A DNA stretch of 64,000 nt from Ceratotherium simum simum (lineage: Eukaryota > Chordata > Mammalia > Perissodactyla > Rhinocerotidae): the NCBI RefSeq assembly GCF_000283155.1, contig NW_004454216.1, forward strand, positions 4,582,846-4,646,845, read 5' to 3'. The notes below the pieces were generated by a model. The model ran no database searches, was not told the DNA's origin, and saw only the letters and a list, made by a program, of their open reading frames with translations. Below are positions 48,278-61,164 of the stretch, piece after piece (positions within the stretch are counted from its first letter, which is position 1; each line of letters starts with the position of its first letter). A program made the position numbers and the translations under genes.

Positions 48278-49308
48278 AGCTAAGGTTCCTATTTTGAACC
48301 TCAGGTCTGGCTTGTGAGATAATGGAGCCTCCCTGCAGGGTGCAATTGTAGGCAGACACCCTTGCCAGGCTATCTTTCATTTTCCTTTCCGGGTAATCTC
48401 TAGACTCTATGGATTACACTTCAGAGATCATTTTTCTTAATAAAGCTTTCTCCAGGACAGTTTATCTTTTACCTCTTTCCCTTAAAATTCCACAGTGCAT
48501 TGTGTTTGATCAAAAACATTCAAGCTGTTATCATTTCAGAAGATGAATTTAAGAGATTAAATTAGAGAGAGAAGGAAGGAAGAGACAGTGTAATTGATAA
48601 TTAGGTGAACTTCACTCCAGCCGCCTCAGGATAACTCTCTGGGCTTTGAGCTAGATTTTGGAGAGTAATGAGTTTCTACCCGAAATCCACTTTGTAGCCA
48701 GTTGGAGTCTTGTTCTCTCCTCTCAGTGTGAGTCATCTTTGGTAAAAGGCTTATCAATGGTAATGGGCCGGCCATTCGCCACTACTCTTCACACCGCTGC
48801 TGAGAGCTGACCCAGGACGTGCACTGCCATTGAATAATGAGATGAGGATCAAACAGAATCTGGTCTCATCAGCCCACATAAAGCCAAGAATGGGCACATT
48901 TTCACAAATTATTCAAGGACAGCTCCTGAATTGCTCTTAGCTAACTGGATAAACTAGGAAAAGGAGAAGAATAGCACCGTCCCCGCCAAATTATTCAGGT
49001 GGTCTTATTCTGGTCTTAACTCCATTCATAACGATATAGCCTAAAAATCCTGTACAGCCTCAATTCAGTTTCAGATAATATTTGGGCTTGTTTTGAATGC
49101 TGGGCAAGGATTCTCTTGATTACTTCATTACACAATCAGACCACGTCTCCCATGGCCAAATGAAGTGTGAGGTGAAAACCTTAAGGTGATTGGGGTTATC
49201 TGAGCAATATCTGAAGCATATTTTCCCATTTGGACCATAATTTTTGTTGAATCGCAAAGAAATCCATAACTAAATAGACTTAGAGTAACATGGACTATAG
49301 TTTAACTA
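48278..49308. other. Unique sequence, possible conserved non-coding block
   Basis: No repeat is recognised. About 48520-48960 has balanced composition and no low-complexity runs, and includes a cluster of AT-core sites such as 'gaataatgagatgaggatca' and 'tttcacaaattattcaagga'. It is a candidate for comparison only. Confidence 0.3.
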
Positions 49309-49490
49309 GTGGTTAAAAAGTATAGACTCTGAAGCTAGATCATTTGGATTCAATACCTGCCCCCACCATTTTTAGCTATGTAGTCTAAAGCAAGTTATTT
49401 TACCTCCTGGAGCTTCAGTTCCTTCATTTGAAAAATGAACATCATAATAATACCTCCTTAGGTTGGTTGTTTTTAGGACTGAAGTGGGCA
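49309..49490 (+). repeat. MIR SINE, plus strand
   Basis: 'ctagtggttaaaaagtatag', 'actctgaagctagatcattt', 'gattcaatacctgcccccac' and 'cttcagttccttcatttgaa' show the tRNA-derived head and core of MIR clearly. Confidence 0.9.
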
Positions 49491-50337
49491 GATCTGGTTC
49501 ACTCACTGCGTTTTTCTGTTGATATTATCTCTCATTAAAGAGTCATGCATGGTCTTATGTTCTATTCCCACACACTTGATTGAAAAGTTCACAGCACCAG
49601 CTTGCAGATACTGAGAGCAGCAGCATTCCTAGTCAAGGCAGAGTGATCTGTGAATCCAGGGGTACATTGCAGGCAGTAGGCCTCATGTGCTTTTGCCAGT
49701 AACATAAATGTCAGTCATGTTGTTTTCAATTCCAGATCCAGATGTGTCTCTAGGCAGCAAGTCTGAGGAAACTTCTAGCTAGTAAGCCCTGGGACACAGA
49801 GCTCTTGAGATGTAGAAGGTAGGGAGCATTGCTCACATCAACACAATGCTTTAGAAGCTTTCCTGTACTGATAAAACCTTCTAGGTTCCAATACCCTTGG
49901 GATTCATTGTCATTAGTACTGAATCCCTTACTCTGAGACATTGAAATCTAATTCTCTCCATATCTCTGATCATCCTTACCTGTTGATCCCATATTCATTC
50001 TCCCATTACCTCTTCCTCTACTCTTCAAACTTTTGCATTGCTTCCCTAGATAGGAACTTTGTCTCTCCCTAAATGCTATACAGAATCTTCATGTAGAGTC
50101 ACTGTCTTAAATACAGTTCATAAACCGATTATTCAAGTCTGGTCCAGCCCCTGGAGCCCTATGCCTCAAGATTTCTCTACGTGAGCATCATTTCCTTTGA
50201 TCCCTTAGCAGGATGTAAATATTATAGCATTTATATAGATCTATCAAGCCCTTTGTGTAAGTCCCTAAGTCCCATACCTAACCTAGGTCAACTGAATTGA
50301 GGTGCTTGCTTCTTGTGCATGTTCTGCAGTGTACTTA
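49491..50337. other. Unique sequence, nothing recognised
   Basis: No element recognised. Confidence 0.4.
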
Positions 50338-50374
50338 CTGTTTGTTTGTTTGTTTGTTTGTTTGTTGTTTGTGG
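50338..50374. repeat. (GTTT)n microsatellite
   Basis: About seven GTTT units followed by 'gttgtttg'. Confidence 0.95.
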
Positions 50375-53089
50375 GACAGTGGCTTCTCTTGCAGCCTGGT
50401 TCCCCTGAGTATCCCAACATTAATACTTGTATAGTTATGAGAAACTAGATCATGCTGCAGTAACAAATGACCTCCCAAATCCTAATTTCTTAGAGAATAA
50501 AGCATTATTTCAACCCACTCAACAAGTCTAACATGGGTTACTGTGATTCTATTCCATGTCATCGTCATCTCAGGATTCCAGCTGATGGAGTAGCTTCTAT
50601 CGGGTACATTGCCATCAGTTGGGAAAACCAAATCATGTATCCATGTCATAGTTCAACAAGATGGGAAATGTATAATCCTCCCACAAATTGTAGGGTAGGT
50701 TACCAAATATGAATTTGCAATAATATGATCTGCCACTATACTGAAGCATGTTGCTATAACTATAGCAAATACTCTAATGAAGACTTAGAAATTCTTCAGA
50801 TTCCTAATACAGGAAGCTCAGCTTCTGGCTTTCCATATCTCCAAGGTACACAAAAAGTGGTAAAATCCAGTGATTCACAAATTGCAGGCTTTAAGTTAAT
50901 AGTGAGGTAGGTTTGCACTTTATTTTTTAAAGAATCCTTATTTCAGAATCTGTTTGAAGAAGGATAGTGATTATTAGAGGGAAATTACACACAGTTGTCT
51001 GTCTTTTACCTTCCGCTTCATCGAGTTACAAAAGATCAGAAAAAACAAATTAAGGTCATTCTCTAAATTATGGATTTTTTTGATAGTATATAAAAATCTG
51101 ATGTAAATACACCATCAAAAGCTGAGCTTGGTTATAAAGAGAAAGCACATATTCAAAGAATTTATTCAGATCAAACGGGTATGGTGAAAGCTTTACATCA
51201 ATAACTGATAAGAAGGAAATACCTAGTAATAAAGCAGCTAAAAAAATGAGAGTAAAATCTCATGTGAACCCATGGGAAATATAATGTTACAATAGGAGAG
51301 CCGACAACAAAATGAAACTAATAAATGAGAAATACATAGTATGTCAATTCAATAACTCTACAGTGAATGCACTATTTTGCTTTCCCAATAAAATGGCTTA
51401 TTTATTATTATTTTTTTAAGAATAGGAATAAATATCGAGATTTTAAGAAGCTCGAGCTCTTCCAAATTCCTTTGACAGAATAAAATAAGAGCAATGTAAC
51501 TGATTTTCTAGGGACCAGAGAAAACTTGTTTATTTTAGGTTTTATAGGAACAAAGGTGTTCCCAGCTCAGATATTGGCTTAGTTTCAGAGAAACTGCAAG
51601 AACACTGAATAATTTGGGCCTTGGTGAGACAAGAGTGTATTCCAGTGAGAAAGAAAAATAATCAATTCCTATCTCTGAAGTTCTTTGGACATACAAAGAC
51701 TTGTTATTATGTCGTATTTTTAGTTTAGTATGCATGAGAGATTAGTATTGAGTGTATAATTTGCCACTGCAAATAAAATAAAATGCAATAAATAGTTCAC
51801 AAATTGTAGCAGTCAATGGCAAACAGTTCACATAAGGAATCACAAATCTCTGAGTTCAAATAATAGACAAAGGATGTAGGAAAATAATCAGAATGGCTGA
51901 TGGGATGTGTGAGTTCAACTGTATTTGTGTTTTGCCCTTGCTCAGCAAGGTAGACTGCCCTCTTTAACTAATTATTCATCAAATATTCCTAGGAGGAAGT
52001 TGCTTCGACACAAGTTTCTAACTATTTTGTATAAGGAGAAAATGAAGTGATTTCGGGAGAAGTAGAGATATAATAAAGTTGACTAACAAAGTCTAAAAAG
52101 CTCAACTCTTTAACTTGACATACTCCACCAAAGCCCAAATTCATCTCCATTAAACATAACCCAAGGAGTGACTTGTAAAGTCTACCTTACTTATGTAGTC
52201 TACAAACCCAATCATCTTAATAATGCAATTGCTGATGGAGGATTAACAACCATTAATCTCTTGAAGTTGGTGAGATGTCACGTGGTGAAAGGCTAATTAG
52301 AAGGGCCTTGAGAGACTTCAGAGGAAAGTGTGGTGTCTGTGTAATACCTCTGTGGCTGATCTTGAGTTCCAAGCACCTTAGAGATATTCTGAAATGTTTT
52401 GCCATTTGGGAAATTAAAACTTACAGTGACAAAATTGCATATGTTAAAAAAAAAAAGGCAAAACAAAACCAAAAGAATGACTCCAATTAATGGGTCAGCC
52501 TAGGGAAATGAATTTTTTATTTGTTAAGAACCAAGGGACTGAATAAAGATCCATCAATTTACGGTACCAGGTAATTCTAATTAACTACTGTAAGCAAAGA
52601 GTTTGTCTCACTTAGTTTAGGAGCCACAGGGGGAAATAGCACTTTCTTCTTAATGCACAGGCATTATCTAACATAACACAAAGGAGAGAATCTTGTTTTC
52701 CCTGGAAATCTTTGCTTGTTCTTCTCCAGCTAATATTTTTAATAATTGGTATTTGATTCGATATTTTCATTTTCAAAATACTTTAAAATCTTCTGATAAA
52801 AAACTTTCTTGATCATTATCACTTTGTTCTCAACAAAGTACAAAAATCATAGAGGGAAGCTAGAACTTGGGAGGGTAAAGGGATTAGCATGGCATCATGG
52901 ACCTTAAACTTCAAGAATTTGGAGCTTCACATTGCGTGGGAATGTAAAGAAAAACTGTCACTTGACTGCCAGTTTCATCTGCTACTTTATACCTTCTGCT
53001 AGTTTGGGGTCTTTTATTATTTTTTTTGAAATAGCAATCAGTTAAAACTAAGTTTTGAAAATTTAATAAATTAATCACTTAATTAACTT
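50375..53089. other. Mostly unique AT-rich sequence
   Basis: Positions 50440-50640 ('atcatgctgcagtaacaaat', 'gacctcccaaatcctaattt' and onward) recall an old mammalian interspersed repeat that I cannot name. The rest shows nothing, including no coding signal in the short frames at 50725-50910, 51535-51735 and 52275-52490. Confidence 0.35.
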
Positions 53090-53620
53090 TAAAAACTTCC
53101 CTCTATACTTCATATATAGATATATTTTATATATACAAAAAAGATGACTATTGGTGTCTATTCTGTAAGTTTCACTTAACATACCAAATATTTTGCCATT
53201 TGTCTAAATATTCATCAGTTTGTTGGCTATATAACATTTTGTTGTGTTAACATGCTATCATTTATTAAACTCTTCATTAATGTGAAATACTCAGATTGTT
53301 TCTAGGTTGTTTTTTTTTCAATATTATTGATAATACCACAATGATTATCTTTATATGCCTGCTAAATTATTTCCTTAAGATAAATCCCAGGAATGAAATT
53401 ATTGATTCAAAAGATAATACTGTCCTTGTGGCTTCTTTGCTAAATATTTTTATTTTTATTTATATATGAATTGACCAATTTATAATGCCCATAGCAGTGA
53501 ATTAGTGTATCTCTTTCACTATAACCCTGCCAACAGTGGGAGTTCTGTCAAAAAGCTGATACTTCATTAAATGCAATATAATATTTCAAATTCACATAAC
53601 TTTCCATTCTTTGACAATTA
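53090..53620 (-). repeat. LINE-1 (old L1M group) 3' fragment, minus strand
   Basis: 'tttcacttaacataccaaat', 'cagattgtttctaggttgtt', 'tccttaagataaatcccagg' and 'taaccctgccaacagtggga' follow the reverse complement of an L1 3' end. It is about 500 bases and heavily diverged. Confidence 0.72.
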
Positions 53621-54699
53621 ATAGGGTTATATTTAAGCAAATTAAAGCCACTGGAATCATTAAAGCTGTATGGGTTATTACTATGTTTTAATTTTTTGAG
53701 TTTAAAATTTAGTTATAGATAGATGAGTAGAAAATTTAGTTTCAGGAAATCCATGAATGGAACTTGTTATACACTGGCATATCACTAAATAAAATTATTT
53801 ATAAGGTTGAACTGCCTCAATCTCATATAAAAAGTACCAAAAGAACCTTGTTAAAAGAATGATCTCATTTTAAATAGGCTTGAAATTAATTCATTTTAAC
53901 AAGCCACGGACCCCAAGGGCATGGCTGTAGTATTTCAGATTTTATTTGTCTTTGATTGAAAACTTGATTTATTAATAGCATTTCACTGATTCTTTCACCC
54001 ATGTACATGATATAATTCATCTTCACCTTCTTTTCAGAAAGGCTACTGGAATAAAAGCTTGTTTGTTTGTTTATTTGATCTTTCTCTGGCTTCAGAGTTT
54101 ATTATTGAGCTCTATATAAGAAATAAAAGAATTTTTTAAAACACTTATTAGGAAGTAGACTCTGTTATAGGCACTTTAGGTAGAGCTCGAAAATGAGAGT
54201 TGAGTTACTTATTTTCTAAGTGATATCTTAGTTTTGAGGGAACCATTAGATCACTAACTGGACCGAGGATAGAATTTCCTCTGCAGTATTTTTGTTCAAT
54301 GATCACAGATCCCATGCAGGGACATCTCCATGGAGATGTCTATATAGTAACCCTCATTTAAAAAATAAACAATAGTCAAAGATGTTACATAACCACACAA
54401 CAGGTATGTATTCATATTAGTGTGGTACTTTCGATAACATCTGACCCCAAATGCCTAGTCAATTGAATCGATGTCATGTTGCTTCCTGTCTTTGACAGCA
54501 TACATTGCACACTAAAATGCACTTCCTCATGACAGATTCTCGTATATTTGAAGGCATATGTGCTCTCTCTCATGAACCTCCTCAGCTGTAAGGTTAAATA
54601 TCAACACGCCTGTCAACTCTGCTTCATCTGACATTCTTTCAAATCTCTTTCCTACCCTGATTTCACATCAGTTTGCTAATCATCCTCGTAGATAATATG
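53621..54699. other. Unique sequence with one perfect palindrome
   Basis: No repeat recognised. A perfect 20-bp palindrome lies at 54321-54340. GTTT-like runs occur at about 54059-54077. Confidence 0.45.
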
Positions 54700-54920
54700 T
54701 AACATAATAATAACAGACACTTATCAATTGCAAACTATGTGTAGTGCCAAGTGCTTTACTATGAGATAAACATTTTATATCCATTTTACAGTCAAAGAAA
54801 CTGAAGCATAGGGATTTTAAAACAACACAGTATTACAGAACCAGGAGTTCAGCAGGGCTGGAATTCTGACACAGGACTGTCCAGCTCCAAAGCTCAAATT
54901 TTTAACTACTATGCGTTCCG
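54700..54920 (-). repeat. MIR SINE, minus strand
   Basis: 'taacagacacttatcaattg', 'tgtagtgccaagtgctttac', 'tatatccattttacagtcaa' and 'ggctggaattctgacacagg' lie in order along the MIR reverse complement. Confidence 0.82.
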
Positions 54921-56735
54921 GAAACTCTGGATCTGGTGTTACTAGTGCAGAGTAAAATAAAGTGATCAACTCCTTCATTCTAGATACTGCCATTCTATTT
55001 TGGCCTTCAAAATTTCCTTTAGAATTTTTTTACATTTCCATTATTTATAGGCCCACGTTAGGCTTACTGTCATCTAAATTTGCCAAATCCTGTTTGTTTG
55101 ACTTTATTTTCTACATTTTTTCCTTTAAACTAAGTTGTCTACAGTTGGTGTCTGAACCCAAGTGGAAGACTTTTCCTTTAACTCACTTTATATACGAAGG
55201 TAATTGGGGTTAATACACTTACAGATACCCAGAGCCTCTCACTAAACTTGAAATCAGATGCAAACTTTTCAGGACACCCTTGTCATGGAGAAGATGAGCA
55301 ATTTTAAACACATTCTCCAATAAATTGAAATTCTTGGCTAAAATCAAAATGAGGATAAATATGCATTTTCTCTTGTCAGTACTTGAAACTGATTAGTTTA
55401 CTCATTTCTTAGATAATGTGGTGATAGGTATTGAAAGATACAGTATTAAACAGATAGAGGATTTTGTAGTGAAAAAGTAAAAATCATGCTTTACATGTAT
55501 CGGGGAAGATCTGGCATTTACAAATGGCCTAAGTTCTATCACTGTTTGAAATTTTGCTTTGCGTTCTTCGCTTTTCTTCGCCTTGTATTTTCCTAGGTCT
55601 TTTGATAACAATACTAATGAAATGTTATTCATATGCAGTTCCTTCACAAGTTGGGAGAGCATATATAAAAGCAGTTTGTGACATAGCAGCATAAGCACCA
55701 GTGGCAGTACTGGTTATGGTAACATTAGAGGAAGTAGTGATAGTGGTAAGTATCTTGTGATTCCATTGGTAATTCACAACAGCTTCAATTCATACCTTAA
55801 AGAGCTCAGAAGCAGACGATCTACATAGACCTGCTCTTCATCTCTCCTCTGCCTCTGGGCGAGATGATTTCCCTAAAAACCATAGCACCCTAATTCGACC
55901 TGTAGATGAGATGAGTTGATATCGCCTCATTTTTCTTTGTTTTGTAGATAATTTGCTGGGAGTGAGAAAAGTGGGAGTTGGATTTGAGCTAAATAAAAGC
56001 TCTGAAAAAAAATTATAAAATGTGCTAAAGTGTCAACCAGGGTTATGTAGTACAAATGAGAATTGACAATGAATTACAGCTTATACTCAAAACCAAAACA
56101 CACAGTGCACGCATGTATATGGCTATGGGGTTTTCTTTAGCAAGACTTAGCGGCCCTGGTGTAGAAATAGAAAATGTTTTTGTAGAATTGGTATAGAGAT
56201 GGAAATATAAATTTAAGGGCAAATAGAATAGGAGCAAGGGATGTAAAATGCTCAAAGTAACATATCCAGGCTGGTGGTAGAAGGAATTGAAATTGAGAGA
56301 AATCTGATAGAGGATTGAGGCGTCAAAGGACTAGAAGTCTCAATGAGATCAAACAGTAGATCTAATGAAGCTGAGGAAAAGCAGAGGGGATGGGAAAAAA
56401 TAGGAGCTTGTAATTGGAGCCAGACAGTGACATGTATGACTTTGAAGGAGAGTGCTGAAGTAGAGTGAGAGAGTAGGTGGCCAAGATGGCAAAGCCCAGC
56501 TGAGGCGATGGAGCGATTTCCCAAGGTAGAGAGAAATGAAAGAGACTCAGATATCTGGGAGGCCAGATTATTTGACAGGTAGAGATGGAAAATAGAGAAT
56601 TACCTGATTAGAGAATGACATAATCCCAGACAAGAAGGCAGGAAAGGCCAAGGATTTAGGGATGGCAGGAGAACAGAAGACACATATGTTAATTTAGTGG
56701 AAGTAGACAATTTTTATAAGTAAGTTTTATACAAT
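54921..56735. other. Unique sequence, nothing firm
   Basis: About 56220-56680 is purine-rich and may be L2-related in reverse complement, but I cannot show it. Frames at 54962-55213, 55402-55698, 56043-56255 and 56252-56524 carry no motif. Confidence 0.35.
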
Positions 56736-56892
56736 CCTCTGCTCCCTCTTCCTTTCTTCCCTCCTCCCTCTCCTCCCCCTGCCCCCACCTTCCCCTTCCC
56801 TTTCCCTCTCCCCCTCCTCTTCCCATTCGCCTTCTCCTCCTTCTCCTTCTCCTTCTCTTTCTCCTTCTCCTTCTCCTTCTCCTTCTTCTTCT
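56736..56892. repeat. Polypyrimidine tract with (CCTTCT)n-like core
   Basis: About 155 bases that are almost purine-free on the plus strand, with only a handful of A or G interruptions. The right half is CCTTCT/CTT-repeat. The Arg/Glu-rich minus-strand frames at 56689-57048 and 56727-56942 are translations of this tract and not proteins. Confidence 0.93.
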
Positions 56893-57360
56893 GGATCTTT
56901 TGGTTGTAGGCTGTATGAGAAAACAGTGATTCTGATCTGCAATGCAGCTTCCTAAACCAAAGAAAAGGCAGGTTAAAACACAGGGCTGAGTACTACTATT
57001 ATTGTCCAAAGAATCGTGTTGTGTGACTGGTTGGTCAATTGTATACATTTCTCAAAGTCGTTTTGTACAGAGAATACCTAATGGAAAAATGATCCCTACC
57101 CTCAAAGAATAACTTATCTATTATCTTCTTTCCATTTGGGCAATAGACTAAACCTCAAGATTCTATTAAATATGATTTAGTATATTACAAAAGAAATTTA
57201 TTATAATTTCTAATATGCTGATCTGATGCTTCCTCCCGTGATTTATCTAAATAAACATGAGTATTTCAAGTGACAGCTGCTGTTTAGTCTCCATGGCCAA
57301 GGAAAAGAAGAGAATTTAGATAATTCACCAGATAGTCCTTCTTGTTTTATTTTCATGTCT
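56893..57360. other. Unique sequence, nothing firm
   Basis: 'gatccctaccctcaaagaat' (about 57090) hints at a short L2 remnant. Nothing else is recognised. Confidence 0.35.
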
Positions 57361-57540
57361 ATACATCTCTATATCTATGTCTATATCTATATCTATATAG
57401 CTACCTATAATTTATAAAATACATTTGTATTTAATTGTATAGTTAAATATAAATATAAATTATATAGAATATAAATATGTTTATATTATATAATATATAA
57501 AATATATATAATATATAAAATTATATATATAAATTTACAA
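57361..57540. repeat. (TCTATA)n and AT-rich simple repeat
   Basis: A TCTATA-type repeat at about 57365-57400 grades into 140 bases composed almost only of A and T. Confidence 0.9.
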
Positions 57541-58484
57541 AAATTGATGGGATTTCAATTGGATTTAGTCTACCAAACATTATTGTATCTTCCCAGAATC
57601 ACAAAATCTGCCAGATGTAACATGTTAGATTTCATTTTAGATCTTATTTTCTTAAAATTTTATATTATTAATTTGTTCTCTCTTTTAGTTTTCTTCAGGA
57701 ATAGCATAACTCAATTCTTCCCTTAGTAACAGAGTAAGCTATAGAAATGTTAAAATCTACCCCCCTCTCACCCCCAGCAGTAACTGACATGCATATATAC
57801 ATGCACACATAAATATAAGCGTTGGGCTTTCAGATGACCACTGGAGGCTCATAACCAGAATGGCTCTCTGAAATATGAGTTGGCATTTCAATTTGGCTCA
57901 ATTTCACTCTAAAGTTAACAATTCTGTCTTCACATTTCAAAAAGGTTTTAGGTACTACTGAAGATGGAGTCTGATAAGCAAATTTTTGTGTAGTTCTGCT
58001 TGCTGTCTCATTTTTCTTTTTCTCTTTTCATTTTAAATAATGAAAGAGCTAAGGCTGGAAAGGTCAAATGCTTTAGGTTTTGTTAGACAGTTTGGGATTT
58101 CTTCAGTGAAGAATACATCCCAATTCCCTAGAATGTCAAATCAGCAGCTTAGTCGGTCACTAGAACCAGGACAGATGGGATGCCCCAGGAGGGATGGCCC
58201 ATTTTCCTTCTTAGCTCACACAATTAAAACTTGAAACCATGGATTTCTTTGAACTCACATTTGTTTAAAAAAACATGACTATTCTTTTTTACCTCTAAGA
58301 CAGTTTAGGCCAAAGATTTGAAAACCGTTCCTCTAGAGAAAGACCAAGAAGGGAAGCAGATGAAGCAGAAGTGGAATATCATATTTTTATACAGGTTATT
58401 TAATTCAGAAGTCGTAAGTACATGTCCATTTTGTAGAGAATTTCATGTGGTTAATCAGTAATGCCATTGCTAATATCAGGGTCT
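57541..58484. other. Unique sequence, nothing recognised
   Basis: No repeat or exon recognised. The 64-codon frame at 58040-58234 has no motif. Confidence 0.4.
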
Positions 58485-58622
58485 AAAGACTGGCTTGAAA
58501 AGATGTGGCTTGGATGCCTTAGTCTATTATTCTGACTAGCTGTAGGATTTTTGTGTGCTGAAAAGCTTCCCAAGCCTTAGTGTTTTTTTCTTCTATAAAA
58601 TGTGGAGATAGATAGATAGATA
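58485..58622 (+). repeat. MIR fragment plus (GATA)n
   Basis: 'tctgactagctgtaggattt' and 'cccaagccttagtgtttttt' followed by 'tctataaaatgtgg' matches the forward MIR core. A short GATA run (58605-58621) follows. Confidence 0.6.
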
Positions 58623-58634
58623 TTTTAGAAATAT

Positions 58635-58735
58635 CTTGTGAAGACAGGGTTCTTGTCTGATTTGCTCATGACAGTCTCCAGCATTATACCTGACACACAA
58701 TAGGTTTCCAGTAAGTGCTTATTGAATGAATGAGT
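58635..58735 (+). repeat. L2 LINE 3' tail, plus strand
   Basis: 'gaagacagggttcttgtctg', 'cagcattatacctgacacac' and 'aataggtttccagtaagtgc' followed by 'ttattgaatgaatgagtgg' match the L2 3' end. Confidence 0.82.
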
Positions 58736-59138
58736 GGATGAGGAGTTGATTTTTGGTTAGAAGGCTTGAGTTTTGTCATAGACATGCTGAATGTATAATT
58801 TAATACCTTTGCGTAGCTTCTTTCACTTAGAGTGTCTATGGATATTATGAAGATTAATAAAGTATTGATCCAAAGAGTGTTACTAATTCACTTAGGAATA
58901 TAATATATTAGTGGTGTTAATATTCTTTGTGTGTGTGTTACCATTATTGCTCTATTGCTCATGTTTGGATTCATGACTGTTGCTATTACACTGCCATTCC
59001 AATTTAAATCAAGATATCTTAAGATAAAATTTTTTGAATAATGTTGTGATAATAGTATCATTTGTATTGCTGTTACTGTGGTATAATGACATAAAGTAAT
59101 GATATACTATATATTTCTATCAACATAAAAATAATTAT
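58736..59138. other. Unique AT-rich sequence, nothing recognised
   Basis: No element recognised. Confidence 0.4.
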
Positions 59139-59480
59139 TCAAGCCACAAGTGTGTATTGAATACCTATTGCATGTCAATTACTGTTTGAGTCACTGTGGA
59201 TATAACAATAAATCATATAGACAAGATCCCTGATCTTACATTCTAGTTGGGGATGGCGTTGCACATAAAGACAGATAATAAGGAAGTGAAAAAAAAAAGA
59301 AAATGATAAGTGCTTAGAAGAAGATAATAGGGTAAATGTGAAAGAAAGTGTTGGAGAGATGAGTTATTTTAGATTGGGTGCTCAGAAAGGGCTCTCAGAA
59401 GACACGGCGTTTGAGCTGAGCCTGAAGGTATATGAAAGAACCAGTGCAAGCATCCTCACAGAAAGTAAGTTTGGAAGGTT
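59139..59480 (-). repeat. L2 LINE fragment, minus strand
   Basis: 'gtgtattgaatacctattgc', 'gacaagatccctgatcttac', 'attctagttggggatggc', 'agaaagggctctcagaagac' and 'tttgagctgagcctgaaggt' follow L2 in reverse complement in order. Confidence 0.78.
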
Positions 59481-60112
59481 CTAAGAACAGCAATAAATTC
59501 ATTGTGGCTGAAACAGAGACAGCAAGTGGACAATAATATATTTGTACCAGGATTTGATACACGAAGAAAAAGGTAATGATTTTTTTTCCATTGCCCCTTT
59601 GTAAAGCTGTTATTTCCTTTAGTTCTACAAGAGGAAGAAAAGCTAAAATAGACTCTGAGTTTTAGAATTTACTTCCAGTACATCATTCCAATCTATTTCC
59701 TCACCAGGCCACTCACACCGGGTAGTGGTCAGCAGTCCGACAGCTCGTCAACATGTGAACACACTCGGGCTTTGCAAACAGGAAGTGTTCTGAGAGAGGA
59801 TTAAGTTTTGCATGTCTTATGTGCTTTTTCTTTCCTAGCGAAAGGAAGATTAGGCTGAAGAAGGGAGTATTAAGAATGGGAAAATACACTACGTGTACCT
59901 TGGTATGTCTCTGAAGATGAAAACATGTTTTTACACATGTTTGGTTGTCATAAAATGTTATAAGAGGCAAAGAAAAATGCATTTTACAGCATTAGAAAAG
60001 GACATGGAGTTAGGATTCATAAATATCATTAAATGCTAACTAAAAGATTAAGAAGAAAAGAAAACATGATATGTGGATTTTTAGTGGGCATTTAAGTCTT
60101 TCATTATGACAA
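59481..60112. other. Unique sequence, nothing recognised
   Basis: The 89-codon minus frame at 59713-59982 has no motif. No repeat recognised. Confidence 0.4.
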
Positions 60113-61060
60113 TTTTAAAACATACACAATACTAGAAAAAAATATTGTAATGAACCTGTATGTACAACCATCACTGACTACAACATTTATCAAAATTTCA
60201 CCTGTGTTGCTTCACCTAACCCTCACTTCTTCAGTTTTTTTGAGTACTGTAAAGCAAATCCTAGACATGACATTATTTCACCTATAATTACTTCAGTATG
60301 CTTCATTAATAAGGATATACTTTAAAAAATATTACCACAATGACATTATCACACCTAACAAAATTAAAGACGTTTTGTTCACATAATTGAATAACTAGAC
60401 CATCTTCAAATTCCCCAATTGCCTTAAGTATGTCTTTTTGTAGTTGGTTTATTCAAACCAGAATCCAAAGCAGGTCCACACATTAAATTTGGTTGTAATC
60501 TCTCTTAAATCTCTAGTATATAACAACCTCCCTCCCCCAAACTTTTCATTTATTTGGCAAATTGGGCCATTTGTCTTGTGAAATATCCCATATTCTGGAT
60601 TTGTTTGTTTCTTTATGCTATGGTTTAAATTGTTCCTCTATTCTACATATTTTCTCTAGTTAGAGCTTAATTCAGAATCAATGATTTTTCAAGAATATTT
60701 TTTAGGCAGCACTTAGTACATCTGTATCACATGTGAAGGTGAGCACCCTATAGCTGGTCGTCACACTTTTAGTGATGCTAAGATTAGTCAATGGTTTGTG
60801 TGCTGTCAGCCTAACCCCATCTATTATAAGGTTCTCATCAGTATTTTACCTAATAGTCTTAGTATCCACTGATGAGCATTGCCTAGGCCATTATTTCATT
60901 AGCGAGTTATAAAATAGTGATTTTAAATTATATTATTCTATTTTCCACCTAGAATTCTTCTATAAAGAAGGAATTTTTCTCATTAACTATTTGGTTGCCA
61001 TGAATTGTGCTATAATATTTTAAACTATCATTCACAGAGTAAAACAAGCCAGCTGAGTAG
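60113..61060 (-). repeat. LINE-1 3' UTR region (L1M group), minus strand
   Basis: 'caatgacattatcacaccta', 'caaattccccaattgcctta', 'catttggttgtaatctctctt' (shortened), 'tgaaatatcccatattctgg' and 'tactttagtgatgctaag'-like text near 60770 match the L1M 3' UTR in reverse complement. It continues to 'ttggttgccatgaattgtgc'. It is about 950 bases, diverged and non-coding. Confidence 0.65.
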
Positions 61061-61109
61061 TGCAACAGATACAGAATAGTGGTCTATCGGGTATTTAATT
61101 TAAGATGCT

Positions 61110-61164
61110 ACTTCTGGCTGAGAAACTAGGGAGGCTTTACAGAGAAGCTGGTGTTTGAGTTGAC
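61110..61164 (-). repeat. L2-like scrap
   Basis: 'ctagggaggctttacagaga' and 'agctggtgtttgagttgac' resemble an internal L2 block in reverse complement. Confidence 0.4.

Noticed and set aside
56689..57048. Arg/Glu-rich 119-codon frame, minus strand
   Set aside because: The charged run is simply the translation of the polypyrimidine tract.
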